A stretch of 64,000 bases of DNA from Candidatus Omnitrophota bacterium (GTDB taxonomy: Bacteria > Omnitrophota > Gorgyraeia > 2-02-FULL-51-18). Positions 15,825 through 24,099 of the stretch are shown in pieces (position 1 is the stretch's first letter; every line of letters starts with the position of its first letter). Position numbers and translations under genes: made by a program. Below the pieces are notes generated by a model that was given only the letters and a program-made list of their open reading frames with translations, searched no databases and was not told the origin of the DNA. The DNA lies in contig JAJVIE010000003.1 of NCBI GenBank assembly GCA_022072175.1, forward strand, positions 601,840 through 665,839, read 5' to 3'.

Positions 15825-16439
15825 TCAGTCGGCGGAAAACTTGAGGCTGGTCAGCAGGCGGTCCACATCGCGGCGGTAGACGTCGAAATCACCGCGATCC
15901 GCGAAGAACTGCACTTCGACGAGGTGCTCGCCGTTCTCGATGAACAGGTGCCGCGTTCTCAGGTCGATCGAGCGTCCTTTGAGGCCCGGTTTGTGCAAGG
16001 GCGGGATCGTGTGCGTGTACTCGGTCTCGTATCCCTTTCGGCCGCTCAGCTGGACCGGGCGATTGATCAGGATGCGAGGGTCCTTGTACAGGTGGGACAG
16101 ATGATCTTCCATGAGGCTCCGGGCGTCCGGATGGCGTCCGCCCGCGTTCGCGCGCGGGGACGAGCGGACCACCAGCATCGGATTGAGCGTCCCCGAAGCA
16201 TTGCGGGGACCCTCGATCAGCACCTGCGCGTAGCGCTCGATCCGGCCGGTCTCCTCACGCAGACTCCAGTCCGCGGGGTATTCGAACGTTAGGCGAAGAG
16301 CCGGTGAGGTGCCGCGGTAGACCGAATAGACTCCGCTGGTCGCGGCGGCACGCTTGCCTGGTTTAACGGTGAGCGACCACCACACGGCAAGCCCGGCGAG
16401 AGCGGCCAAAAGAACCAGGAACACCGGCAAGCGTCTCAT
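15825..16439 (-). CDS. single-anchor membrane protein, PsbP-like surface domain
   Basis: 204 residues. N-terminal anchor at residues 4-22 (MRRLPVFLVLLAALAGLAV), then an extracytoplasmic domain with LTFEYPADWSLRE, a pattern common to PsbP/DUF1795-like lipoproteins and to bacterial proteins of unknown role. It begins 1 nt after the stop of the pilin-metallopeptidase fusion and is therefore likely co-translated and functionally tied to it. Function unknown. Confidence 0.65.
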   Translation of the reverse strand: MRRLPVFLVLLAALAGLAVWWSLTVKPGKRAAATSGVYSVYRGTSPALRLTFEYPADWSLREETGRIERYAQVLIEGPRNASGTLNPMLVVRSSPRANAGGRHPDARSLMEDHLSHLYKDPRILINRPVQLSGRKGYETEYTHTIPPLHKPGLKGRSIDLRTRHLFIENGEHLVEVQFFADRGDFDVYRRDVDRLLTSLKFSAD

Positions 16440-16440
16440 C

Positions 16441-17673
16441 TCAATACAGCGCGTCGATGAAGGCCCGAAGAGCCGCTTCGCCCTGCAGGGCGACCTGATA
16501 GGCGGTCTCGAGCTCCTGTTCGAGCACGGTGTCGATGGGGAGGAAGTCCGAGCGGACCTTATCCCAGTACACGGCCTCGTTCCAGAACGCCGTAAACTCG
16601 ATATCGACCGTGCTGTTGGTGTTGTCCTGTATCGAGCCGTCCAGGAACTGCTGGAAATGCGTCCCTTCGTGCACGAGCACGGCCGCCAGAAGACCGCTGT
16701 CCTCGCCGATGAAGTCGGGATTGAACTGGATCGTAGGCACAGGAACGGGTGTGTTGGGAGGTGTCTGCCCGGCGATCGTGCCAAAACATGCGATGGCTCC
16801 CTCGCAATCCCCTCCCGTGTCGAACAGCGCCGCGGCACCGAACGTGATCGAGATGCCCTTGGCGAAAAGGTCGTCGGTGATGGAGCTTGCGATCGAATCC
16901 TGGATCAGCTCGAATGCGGCCAGGAGCTTGGGACCTCCCGTACCGCTGATGTTCGTCAGGTCGCTGTCCGGCCAATTGGTCCACACGTCTTCGCCGCGTT
17001 CGATGAACGTGAACGACCGTGTCGTGACGCCGCCTCCGCCACTTCCACCGGAAGAACCGCCGCCACTCCCTCCGGTCCCGCCTCCGCCGGTGCCGCCCGA
17101 GGAGCCCCCCGAACCACCACCGGATCCGCCGGTGCCACCTCCGGACCCACCTCCGGACCCGCCGGTGCCGCCTCCGGACCCGCCGCTCGATCCACCCGAA
17201 CCCCCCGCACCCCCACCCCCCGCTGATCCCCCGGGCGTCGGGACCACGGGCGGTACCGGTGGCGCGAAAGCGACTGGGGCGGCCTCTCCGGAGGGGCCCA
17301 TGGCGAGCATGACAGGGGCTCCCTCCTCGATCATCCCGCCGAGCCGTTCGGCGATGATCCTGAAATCGCTATCGGTCGCGTCCACCACCCGATAGCGGAA
17401 GAGCCGCTCGGTGATGTTGAGCCCGAGCAGGCGGTTGATGGCGTCGGTGTCGCCGGCATTGAGGTAGGAGCCCGTTTCGGCGCGTTTGGCGAACTGGCCC
17501 TTACGAATGGCGTCCATGTTGATGAGCGCCTCGGAATCCTCGCTTTGACGGACCAGGCGCATGTACGTGGGCACGGCCAGACCCGCAAGGGCGGCGAGGA
17601 TGAGGCCGACGACGAGCGCCTGGACCAGCGTGAAACCCGAACGGTCAGTTCGCACGGGAGTCGTGGAGCACAT
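16441..17673 (-). CDS. prepilin-like protein fused to a putative zinc-metallopeptidase domain
   Basis: 410 residues in three parts. (1) A type IV prepilin N-terminus, RSGFTLVQALVVGLILAA; position +5 is Q instead of the usual Glu (GFTLVQ for GFTLIE). It continues into a short pilin-like head (to about 125). (2) A Pro then Gly/Ser low-complexity linker (about 150-221). (3) A C-terminal domain with VHEGTHFQQFLDG, an HExxH motif (His335, Glu336, His339) and Glu359 in EFTAFWNE as a plausible third zinc ligand. Such an enzyme would be displayed on a pilus or pseudopilus. ATG 17673 has AGGA at good spacing; a TTG two codons upstream is possible. Confidence 0.78.
   Translation of the reverse strand: MCSTTPVRTDRSGFTLVQALVVGLILAALAGLAVPTYMRLVRQSEDSEALINMDAIRKGQFAKRAETGSYLNAGDTDAINRLLGLNITERLFRYRVVDATDSDFRIIAERLGGMIEEGAPVMLAMGPSGEAAPVAFAPPVPPVVPTPGGSAGGGGAGGSGGSSGGSGGGTGGSGGGSGGGTGGSGGGSGGSSGGTGGGGTGGSGGGSSGGSGGGGVTTRSFTFIERGEDVWTNWPDSDLTNISGTGGPKLLAAFELIQDSIASSITDDLFAKGISITFGAAALFDTGGDCEGAIACFGTIAGQTPPNTPVPVPTIQFNPDFIGEDSGLLAAVLVHEGTHFQQFLDGSIQDNTNSTVDIEFTAFWNEAVYWDKVRSDFLPIDTVLEQELETAYQVALQGEAALRAFIDALY
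17010..17225 (-). repeat. Gly/Ser-rich coding low-complexity repeat
   Basis: About 210 bases of degenerate GGN/TCC-type codons encode the GGSGG/GGTGG linker of the pilin-metallopeptidase protein. The tract consists of imperfect tandem 6-12-base units, so length variation by slippage is likely. Confidence 0.75.
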
Positions 17674-18508
17674 GGTCAAGGTTCCTGCGGGCGTCCTCCG
17701 ATTGCGGGTCGAGCTGGAGCGCGCGACGGAAGAGCTCTTCGGCCTCCCCGCCCTCTCCGGCCGCGGCCGTAACGCAACCGAGATTGTTGAGATACCGTGG
17801 ATTCTCGGGATCGAAGGCCGTCGCTTTGCGGAGCGCGGCGGCGGCCGCGGCCGTGTTGCCCGATCGCAGGAGCGCGACTCCCAGGCGGTCCCAGATCTCG
17901 GGTGAGGAGGGGTTGTTCTTGGCCGCTTCGCGCAGGAGCTCTACGGCGGACGTCAGATCTCCGGCGGAGATCAGGGACTCGGCGAGATTGACCCGTGCGC
18001 CTTCATGCAGCGGGTCGATCTTGAGGGCGGATCTCAGAGCTCCCGCGGCGCGCTCGTGCTCGCCGGAGGCCGCCAGGGCGGCTCCGTAATTGCAGAGAAC
18101 ATCGGCGTTGTCGGGCTCGAGCTCGGAGGCGCGCCGAAGCTGCTCGACCGCCTCTGTCACGCGGCCCTCGAGCAATGCCGCTTTACCGGCTTGGAAGTGT
18201 CCGACGGCTTTTCGTTTGTTCTCCAGCGATTCGGCGGTCCCGGTGAGGATCCAGTCGACATCCGAACGCGCGATGCGTGTGGAGCCGTGGCGCAGCTCTA
18301 GGCGCAGATACCCCTCCTCCTCGCTCGTGCTGAGCGCTTCTATCCTGCGGCCGCTCTTGAGCCCGACCAGATCGGCGTGCGCTGGTAAGGCGATGGAGAT
18401 CATGGCCAAGCCGAGCGCGAGCGCCGCCGGTACCGACAGTGGCGCGGCCGGTCGTCGGATCAGTAGCGGCTGACCAGGTCGCCGGGACGGACGTCGCCGT
18501 TGGACCAT
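17645..18508 (-). CDS. exported tetratricopeptide-repeat protein
   Basis: 287 residues. A basic N-terminus leads into a hydrophobic signal segment ending LPAHA, a short domain SGRRIEALSTSEEEGYLRLELRHG, then four to five TPR units (for example AVEQLRRASELEPDNADVLCNYGAALAASG). Likely periplasmic scaffold for the pilus locus. The ATG at 18508 overlaps the upstream gene by 49 nt and gives an unusually long basic n-region. A signal peptide of normal length would start near 18463, where only a CTG codon is available, so the true start is uncertain. Confidence 0.75.
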   Translation of the reverse strand: MVQRRRPSRRPGQPLLIRRPAAPLSVPAALALGLAMISIALPAHADLVGLKSGRRIEALSTSEEEGYLRLELRHGSTRIARSDVDWILTGTAESLENKRKAVGHFQAGKAALLEGRVTEAVEQLRRASELEPDNADVLCNYGAALAASGEHERAAGALRSALKIDPLHEGARVNLAESLISAGDLTSAVELLREAAKNNPSSPEIWDRLGVALLRSGNTAAAAAALRKATAFDPENPRYLNNLGCVTAAAGEGGEAEELFRRALQLDPQSEDARRNLDHVLHDSRAN

Positions 18509-19248
18509 TCGGGCAGGACGAGCGCTGCGGAAATGTCGCCGCGAACCTTCTGGACGACGGCGCGGGCGACGAGCTTGTCGTCCCGGAGGATATTGACGAC
18601 GTCGTTGTTCTTGATGCCGTCACCGGAACCGGCGTTGATGACGATGAATCCGTACACGGCGTTGACGTGCTGCACCTGCGCGGCTCCGCCCGAGGATCTC
18701 CGTACGACGATATCGCCGAGTTGAACGGCTCCCGTGCCGGACTGTGGCACCGCAGGGCCCGTCCCCGCATAGGCCGGCCTGAAGGAAGAGTCGACGGACG
18801 ACTCGGCGGGCTTCTCGGTCTCGAGCTTCTTGATCGCCGCGACCAGATCGTTCTTGTCGGCTTCGAGCGAGTCGATCCGTCGCAGGAGATCGGTGATCTT
18901 GCGGTTCTTGTCCTCGATCTCCTTGCGCAGGGACGAGCTCTCCCCTACGGCCGAATCGAGCTGGCGCTTCTGGGCCTCGTTGATGCTCTGCTGGTTGCGG
19001 ACCGCGGCCTCCATTTCGGAAACCTTGTCCACCAAGCGCTGCTCGAGGTCCGTCTTCTGTTTGAGAAGGTCCGAGATGGTGGCTTCCTTCTCAGCGAGCT
19101 CGATCATGCGGTTGGAGAGCTCGAGCTCTTTCTGGACGCGGAGACGTTTTTCTTTGTCGCGCGAGACGTTCAGTGAGACCAGCAGCAGGATCGCGATAAG
19201 AGCAGCCGCACCCGGCAGGAAAACAGCCCAGAACTTCTTGTTGCCCAT
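18460..19248 (-). CDS. membrane-anchored coiled-coil protein with C-terminal beta domain
   Basis: 262 residues: one N-terminal transmembrane helix (8-27), about 115 residues of continuous coiled coil (EKEATISDLLKQKTDLEQRL and following), a linker, then a beta-rich domain with VNAVYGFIVINAGSGDGIKNND, a pattern found in MreC-like and flagellar-assembly (FlgT) C-terminal domains. It may link inner membrane and cell wall near the pilus apparatus. It has its own promoter, so it starts a sub-operon with the TPR protein, pilin-peptidase and PsbP-like protein. Family not firmly identified. Confidence 0.68.
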   Translation of the reverse strand: MGNKKFWAVFLPGAAALIAILLLVSLNVSRDKEKRLRVQKELELSNRMIELAEKEATISDLLKQKTDLEQRLVDKVSEMEAAVRNQQSINEAQKRQLDSAVGESSSLRKEIEDKNRKITDLLRRIDSLEADKNDLVAAIKKLETEKPAESSVDSSFRPAYAGTGPAVPQSGTGAVQLGDIVVRRSSGGAAQVQHVNAVYGFIVINAGSGDGIKNNDVVNILRDDKLVARAVVQKVRGDISAALVLPEWSNGDVRPGDLVSRY

Positions 19249-19284
19249 GATCAGCGCATCTCCGAGGGTATGATAACGTCGATT

Positions 19285-19313
19285 AACATATCGGAAACGG
19301 GGTCAAGATTCAA
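19285..19313 (-). promoter_or_regulatory. promoter of the coiled-coil/TPR/pilin-peptidase sub-operon
   Basis: Minus strand TTGAAT, 17-nt spacer, TATGTT; leader of about 30 nt with CGGAG before ATG 19248. Confidence 0.5.
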
Positions 19314-19321
19314 CCGTTTCA

Positions 19322-19675
19322 TCAATCTCGGCCGGTAGCCAGGATCTGACGCAAACCATTGCCGTCGGCGGCACCGATATCGACCGTGACGTCCATGACG
19401 GCGTCCCCGTCGATGTCCAGCTGATAGGGGGCCGGGTCGGTGCCGGCCAGGAGATAATTGGCTCCGATGTTGTTGCGGATGCGCCAGCGGGCGTCCACCA
19501 CACCCGCCTGGGCGCGGTAGTAGGCCTGTGTGTGCAACGCGCCGACCCCTTCGCGGAGGCGCCGATACTGATAGCCGACACTGAGGGCCGCTGCCGCAAG
19601 AAGGGCCGAGGCGATGATCAGGATGATCGTGATCGTCAGGGCGATGCCCCGTTCCCCGAGGAGGCGCGGTTTCAC
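19322..19675 (-). CDS. PilX-like type IV pilus minor component
   Basis: 117 residues starting at GTG 19675, which overlaps the upstream stop by 4 nt (GTGA). RGIALTITIILIIASALLAAAA is a PilX_N-type hydrophobic segment (G-x-A-L start), followed by ALHTQAYYRAQAGV, the A-x2-R-A-x-A-G helix typical of PilX/PilX_N proteins. Short C-terminal head. Part of the PilV-PilW-PilX minor-pilin set that primes pilus assembly. Confidence 0.8.
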   Translation of the reverse strand: MKPRLLGERGIALTITIILIIASALLAAAALSVGYQYRRLREGVGALHTQAYYRAQAGVVDARWRIRNNIGANYLLAGTDPAPYQLDIDGDAVMDVTVDIGAADGNGLRQILATGRD

Positions 19676-20205
19676 GCCTTCACCATTTCGGCCACGGCGA
19701 CGCTGGAGCGGACCGTCTGGTCCACCGGCGGGCTCCCCTCGTTGGTGATGATCGTGATCTGCAGGACGTTGGCCGCACCCGTCGCTGAAGGATTGAGCAT
19801 CGCGAAGCCGCTTCCAGGGCGGACCCGCAGGTCCGGCTCGACATCGGGATCCCCGCCGCCGACATCGCCCGCCTCCACGGCCGCCTGGGTCCACCGGAGG
19901 CGGGAGCCGATCACCCGGTATTTGAACCACACATCATCAGCGGTGTTCTCCGGGGTGCGGTTGGGATCGGTCCTGAGCTTGATCTGGTTGTTGCCCGCAT
20001 CGAAAACGATCTGATTGGCGGCCTTCGTGCGTCGTATGATCGCTTCGAGCGCCAATGACGGGGTGACCACTCGAACGTCGTTGTTGATCATCCCGTTGAG
20101 GAAACGCTGGGCGGCTACATAGACGCCCGAGGCTCCGGCCATCACCAAGCCGAGCAGGACCATGGCGATCATGAGCTCGACGAGTGTATAACCACGGCGG
20201 CTCAT
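19672..20205 (-). CDS. PilW-like minor pilin
   Basis: 177 residues. Prepilin cleavage site MSRRGYTLVELMIAMVLLG (G|YTLVE with Glu+5), a long N-terminal helix, then a beta-rich head with IKLRTDPNRTPENTADDVWFKY typical of PilW-type proteins. Start ATG 20205 overlaps the upstream gene by 4 nt and gives a prepilin leader of normal length. Cleaved and methylated by a prepilin peptidase not encoded in this window. Confidence 0.83.
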   Translation of the reverse strand: MSRRGYTLVELMIAMVLLGLVMAGASGVYVAAQRFLNGMINNDVRVVTPSLALEAIIRRTKAANQIVFDAGNNQIKLRTDPNRTPENTADDVWFKYRVIGSRLRWTQAAVEAGDVGGGDPDVEPDLRVRPGSGFAMLNPSATGAANVLQITIITNEGSPPVDQTVRSSVAVAEMVKA

Positions 20206-20576
20206 GGCTCGGTCCACTCGACACGAACCGTCGCGCGGCGATAATCGTCGGTTTCCCCGGCTCCGTCGGCATTGACCGCCACCACCGTCCATTGGCGGTC
20301 GTATCCGACTCCGTTGAGAGTGATCGTGCCGTCCGAGGTCGGTCCACCCGGGCTGAGCGGATTACCCCCTGCCCCCCACCAATCCTGGCGGACGGCCTCG
20401 CGCAGGATCTCATGGCGCTCAGCCGCAAGATAGTGCGCGGTGTTATTGCCCGGCGTTACCGCTCTGCTGGCGTTGGCGAACGCCGATAGGACTCCGGCAG
20501 CGGCCACCGCGAACAAGATGGCCGCCAGGGTGATCTCCAGGAGCGTAAAACCCTCGATCCTGCGCGGATCAGGCAT
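20202..20576 (-). CDS. PilV-like minor pilin
   Basis: 124 residues beginning MPDPRRIEGFTLLEITLAAI, a canonical class III signal with Glu+5. Helix to about residue 40, followed by a small head. ATG 20576 gives an 9-residue leader; it overlaps the preceding gene by 8 nt. Forms the PilV-PilW-PilX trio with the two downstream genes. Confidence 0.83.
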   Translation of the reverse strand: MPDPRRIEGFTLLEITLAAILFAVAAAGVLSAFANASRAVTPGNNTAHYLAAERHEILREAVRQDWWGAGGNPLSPGGPTSDGTITLNGVGYDRQWTVVAVNADGAGETDDYRRATVRVEWTEP

Positions 20577-21606
20577 GATCGACGCGCCTTTTCTCGAGCG
20601 CCTCAAGACGCGCGGTCAACTCCTCGTTCTCGGCCTGCAGCTGTTGAAGCGCGGCCGTGAGCACCGCCAGGGTGTCCGTGAGACTGAGGTGTTTACCATC
20701 GCCCGAAAGCACCTGCGTCGGGGACTCTTCGGCCACAGGACCCAGATGCGCGGTGTCCGGAGCGGACTTGTAGCGGTAGGTGTACAACGGTGTCGATCGA
20801 ACGTCCCGCAACAGCGAGGCCCGCTCATCGGGGCCGACAGCACGAATATCCGACTTGAAGGCCCTGGAGCTGTAGTTGAAGAACGTCGTATAGGCGGCGG
20901 GCCCGTTGACCTCCAGCAGCCAATCGTCCGGCGCCGGCAGGGGATTGATCTCGCCCAGGTTCTCGTCTCGGTCCATGCCGATGCCCACCCAGGTCACGTA
21001 ACCGAGGGCGTTAAGGATCGGATCGACGATGCCCAGATGGACCTCGTCCCCTTCGATCCGCAGCAGCGTGTACACATCGTCGGCAAAATTGGTCTGCGTG
21101 GTCATCGAGCGGCGCGCTCCGAAGAACGCCTGCTTGCCGGTGTCCAGCGGCAAGCCCGCGTTATGCGCCGACTCCCCGTAAGCATAGACCCAATCGGTGA
21201 TGGAGGTGTCCCATTCAAAAGCGTAGAAGTTACGCGTCTTGATACGGGTGTGGACCGTCAAGAGCGAGTTGACCGCGGCATTGTTCCCGATGGCCACCTG
21301 GCCGGCGGCGTTGATGCGTAAGCCGTCGTCACCGTACGGTCCACGGTTGGGCGCGACGCGAAGAAGCGTATTGGTCAGCGTCGCCGCTCCATTGACGGTG
21401 ACGTCCCCGAAGATCGTGGCCGACGCGGCGTTCGCCGTATAGGGGTTCTCGATACGCACGCCGCGGGTCGCCGAGGCCGTCGCGTGCTCACCCCATCTGG
21501 AAGGATAGCGGGTGTCGATGGTCACTTCTTCGGCCTGGGCCGCGGACGCGACGATGCATGCGAGGAACGCCAGCGGTATCCCGTGGAGTCGGGCGCGGGG
21601 TCTCAT
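20569..21606 (-). CDS. exported tail-fibre-like protein with S74-type chaperone domain (paralogue 1)
   Basis: 345 residues. Sec signal peptide (1-25, SAAQA), a beta-rich body, and a C-terminal region with SSRAFKSDIRAVG, TPLYTYRYK, LGPVAEESP and a final coiled coil (LQQLQAENEELTARLEAL). This order matches intramolecular-chaperone (peptidase S74) ends of tail-spike and adhesin trimers. Three consecutive paralogues sit between the pilins and minor pilins, suggesting pilus-tip or surface fibres. Role not established. Confidence 0.75.
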   Translation of the reverse strand: MRPRARLHGIPLAFLACIVASAAQAEEVTIDTRYPSRWGEHATASATRGVRIENPYTANAASATIFGDVTVNGAATLTNTLLRVAPNRGPYGDDGLRINAAGQVAIGNNAAVNSLLTVHTRIKTRNFYAFEWDTSITDWVYAYGESAHNAGLPLDTGKQAFFGARRSMTTQTNFADDVYTLLRIEGDEVHLGIVDPILNALGYVTWVGIGMDRDENLGEINPLPAPDDWLLEVNGPAAYTTFFNYSSRAFKSDIRAVGPDERASLLRDVRSTPLYTYRYKSAPDTAHLGPVAEESPTQVLSGDGKHLSLTDTLAVLTAALQQLQAENEELTARLEALEKRRVDHA

Positions 21607-22619
21607 CGCTCGAGCGCCTCCAGGCGCTCGCTCAGGCCGCGTTGGCGTTTCGCCAGCTCGGACACCGACACCGCCAGCGCATAGGCCGCCTGGTTGACGT
21701 CCACCGTCGTTGGATGAGAGGTGATCAGGATGGGCGGCGACTCCTCGGCGATATAGCCGGTGTGTCTTTTGGCGTTCTCCGGTTCCGCTTGGTAGCGGTA
21801 AGTGTAGAGAGGCGTCCGGGACATCTGCTGATAGATCCGATCGGACTGCTCGGGCCCCAAGGGGGTCAGGTCGGTCTTGGCCGAGGCCGAGCTCAGCATG
21901 TCCCAGGCCTGAGCGCGCGCTTTTTTGGGCGCCGCCGTGCCGCCGACGATGAGATTGTGCAGGTTCGTGTACCCGTTCGGATCGAACTGATCGCCGTTGA
22001 TGACCACCGGACCTTCAAATGCGCCGACCTTGGCCTCGTTCTGAAAGACGATGGGGTCGCCGTCGATGTAAACGTAGGTGAAACGCAGGCTGACACCAGG
22101 CTGTCCCGTCACCCCGGCCAACCCATTGCGGGCGTCGAACGGGCTGAAGTTCTGATGAAGGACCTCGGCAAGCGTACCCGTATAGGGGTTGGCGAGGTTG
22201 TTGTAGCCGTGGAGGATGAGCGTATTGACCTGACCGCGTACATCCAGCGGGGCATCGGGAGCGGTCGTGCCGATACCGACCCGATCGGTCGTTTCGTTGA
22301 CGTAGAACAAGCTCGTACCGCCTGCGTTGCGCACATTGAGCGAATCCCGGACGATCAGGCCGCCGCCCGATGTGCCGACCTGCCAGCCGTTGAGGTCGTT
22401 GTTGGCGATGGTGAAGGTGCCGAGCAACTGGAACCCGTTGACGGCGATGTTGCCGGCGCTGCCGACCTGCAGCGCGCCCGTCACGCGGACGTCCCTGAAA
22501 TCACCGTCGGGAGAGGGATAATAAGTGACCACATCGACCACCTCGCCGGCCCCGACGGGTCGCGGCGCCAAGAAAGCCAGCAACAGAAGGACGGATAGGC
22601 CTCGCGATGCCCGGCTCAT
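21603..22619 (-). CDS. exported tail-fibre-like protein with S74-type chaperone domain (paralogue 2)
   Basis: 338 residues. Signal peptide ending VGAG, then VVTYYPSPDGDFRDVRV near the mature N-terminus and RVGIGTTAPDAPLDVRG, a segment often seen in fibre proteins that use an S74 domain. The C-terminal domain has SSASAKTDLTPLG, TPLYTYRYQ, TGYIAEESP and a short coiled coil. The presumed S-S-R-x2-K motif is S-S-A-S-A-K here, so self-cleavage is doubtful. Coupled to both neighbours by 1-4 nt overlaps. The open frame continues upstream to 23003 but only as a shadow of paralogue 3. Confidence 0.75.
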   Translation of the reverse strand: MSRASRGLSVLLLLAFLAPRPVGAGEVVDVVTYYPSPDGDFRDVRVTGALQVGSAGNIAVNGFQLLGTFTIANNDLNGWQVGTSGGGLIVRDSLNVRNAGGTSLFYVNETTDRVGIGTTAPDAPLDVRGQVNTLILHGYNNLANPYTGTLAEVLHQNFSPFDARNGLAGVTGQPGVSLRFTYVYIDGDPIVFQNEAKVGAFEGPVVINGDQFDPNGYTNLHNLIVGGTAAPKKARAQAWDMLSSASAKTDLTPLGPEQSDRIYQQMSRTPLYTYRYQAEPENAKRHTGYIAEESPPILITSHPTTVDVNQAAYALAVSVSELAKRQRGLSERLEALER

Positions 22620-23620
22620 CACACCCCCGCCTCCCCTGCTCGGGATTCGAGCGCCGTGATCCGCTCGCGCAGCTGGTCGTTGCGTTCGGAAGCGGCGATG
22701 ATCGCGGACCAGAGATAGGCCAGCAGATCCTGCAGGGAGACCCGGTCTCCGGAGGCGTTGAGCACCTCCTTCGGGGATTCTTCGGCGATCGGACCGATAC
22801 GCAGAGGCGCCTGAGGGTCGTCGGTCTTGTAACGGTACGTGTAGTACGGCAGGGTTTCGATCCGATCCAGACGAGCGCGGTGCTGCTCCGGCGACTGAAG
22901 GGTCAGCGCGGTCTTCGCTTCCCTGGAGCTGGTGACGTCGAGGCCGGCGGCGGCGATAGAGCCGTTCACGAAGAGCTTGTAGGCGTTGTTGGCGGCGTTC
23001 CATCCGGCGTCCGTCGGTGAAGCCCCGATAAGAACGTTGCCGGACGAGCGGCCGGGAGCGCCGCTATTGAGGACGAGCTTGATGTTGGCTTTGATATACA
23101 CGGGTTGCCACGCGTTGAAATCGTCCCTGTTGGCGATGTAGCCGTGGACCGGAGGCGTCGCGGGGTCGGTCGTGCCGAGGAAAAGAGCTCTTTCGGAGAA
23201 TCGGGGCGCGACATTGTATCCGCGCCGCGCGAAGATATCTCCGTTGATGTTGAGGTCGGCCAGACGCTCGATCGGATAGCTCTCGGGGCTGTTGAAGCCG
23301 ATGTTGGTCCAGTGCAGACCGCCCCAGTAATTGTAAGGCAGCACCCGGAGAGTGTCGCCATCGGCGATCAGGCGCTCCTCGATGACGGTGTTACCGTTCG
23401 CTGAGGCAAGATCGCCGTACAACGTGAGCGAGCCCGTGGCGGCGTTGGCGGGAACGCCGGCGCCGGTGGGGGCGATCCCGACCGTCAGGGAATTGAGCGC
23501 CGTGACATCGCGATAGAGACCGGACGGCGAGGAGTATTCGGTGGAACGCTGGAGGGTTTCCGCCGAAGCACCGGCGGCTGCGGAGAGCATCATCACGAGG
23601 ACCATCAGGGGCACTCTCAT
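22619..23620 (-). CDS. exported tail-fibre-like protein with S74-type chaperone domain (paralogue 3)
   Basis: 333 residues. Signal peptide (1-20), then STEYSSPSGLYRDVTALNSL, matching the 'Y-S-P-x-G-x-Y/F-R-D' segment of paralogue 2. The C-terminal region has SSREAKTALTLQ, LPYYTYRYK, IGPIAEESPKEV and a terminal coiled coil. The first of the three in transcription order, 10 nt after the second pilin gene. Surface or pilus-associated role is inferred from position and signal peptide. Confidence 0.75.
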   Translation of the reverse strand: MRVPLMVLVMMLSAAAGASAETLQRSTEYSSPSGLYRDVTALNSLTVGIAPTGAGVPANAATGSLTLYGDLASANGNTVIEERLIADGDTLRVLPYNYWGGLHWTNIGFNSPESYPIERLADLNINGDIFARRGYNVAPRFSERALFLGTTDPATPPVHGYIANRDDFNAWQPVYIKANIKLVLNSGAPGRSSGNVLIGASPTDAGWNAANNAYKLFVNGSIAAAGLDVTSSREAKTALTLQSPEQHRARLDRIETLPYYTYRYKTDDPQAPLRIGPIAEESPKEVLNASGDRVSLQDLLAYLWSAIIAASERNDQLRERITALESRAGEAGV

Positions 23621-23630
23621 GGCGCTCCGC

Positions 23631-24029
23631 TCAGTAAGAACCGGACTCGGTGACGTTGCCGTCCTGATCGATGGTGAACTGTTTGTTGCCGGCGTTCCCG
23701 CGCGAGGCGGTGGCCGTGAAGGCCGTGCCCGCTCCCGTGGACGTGACGGAGATCGTGTTGTAGAACTCCGTGTCCAGATCGACGTTCAGATTATTATTGA
23801 TATCGCCGAGCGTGCTGTTGGTGCCGTCGGGCGCGGGCCAGAAGCGTCCTTGATTGAGCCGATAGATCCGCTGGCCCATGCGGATCACATTGAGATTGGC
23901 GACCGCCTCGTTGGAGCGGGCCTGTTCGATCGTGCGCGAGAAGTTCGGTACGGCCAAACCCGCCAGCACCGCGATGACGACGATCGCGATGAGGACCTCT
24001 GTGAGCGTGAATCCCGGACGGTTGCGCAT
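23631..24029 (-). CDS. type IV pilin-like protein
   Basis: 132 residues. Very short leader MRNRPG then FTLTEVLIAIVVIAVLAGLA (Glu+5), a helix with NFSRTIEQARSNEAVANLN, and a small head lacking a disulfide pair. It follows the major pilin gene and the hairpin at 24041-24081, so it is probably expressed at a lower level as a minor pilin or a second structural pilin. Confidence 0.85.
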   Translation of the reverse strand: MRNRPGFTLTEVLIAIVVIAVLAGLAVPNFSRTIEQARSNEAVANLNVIRMGQRIYRLNQGRFWPAPDGTNSTLGDINNNLNVDLDTEFYNTISVTSTGAGTAFTATASRGNAGNKQFTIDQDGNVTESGSY

Positions 24030-24040
24030 CTAAAGCCCAA

Positions 24041-24081
24041 AGCTCACGGCCGCGCCCGGAAGACCGGACCGACCGTGAGCT
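24041..24081 (-). terminator. hairpin after the major pilin gene (attenuator)
   Basis: 9-bp perfect stem (24041-24049 with 24073-24081), 23-nt loop, then TTGGGCTTT on the minus strand. The weak T-run suggests partial termination, giving excess pilin mRNA relative to the downstream minor pilins. Confidence 0.5.
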
Positions 24082-24099
24082 GGGACCTCGGACTTGCGT

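Noticed and set aside
16440..16838. Upstream extension of the PsbP-like gene
   Set aside because: It overlaps the pilin-metallopeptidase gene completely and has an Arg/Ser-rich composition; the ATG at 16439 gives a good membrane anchor.
17010..17225. Repeat-rich tract that could be a CRISPR or minisatellite
   Set aside because: It is in-frame Gly/Ser linker coding sequence without spacers or constant repeats.
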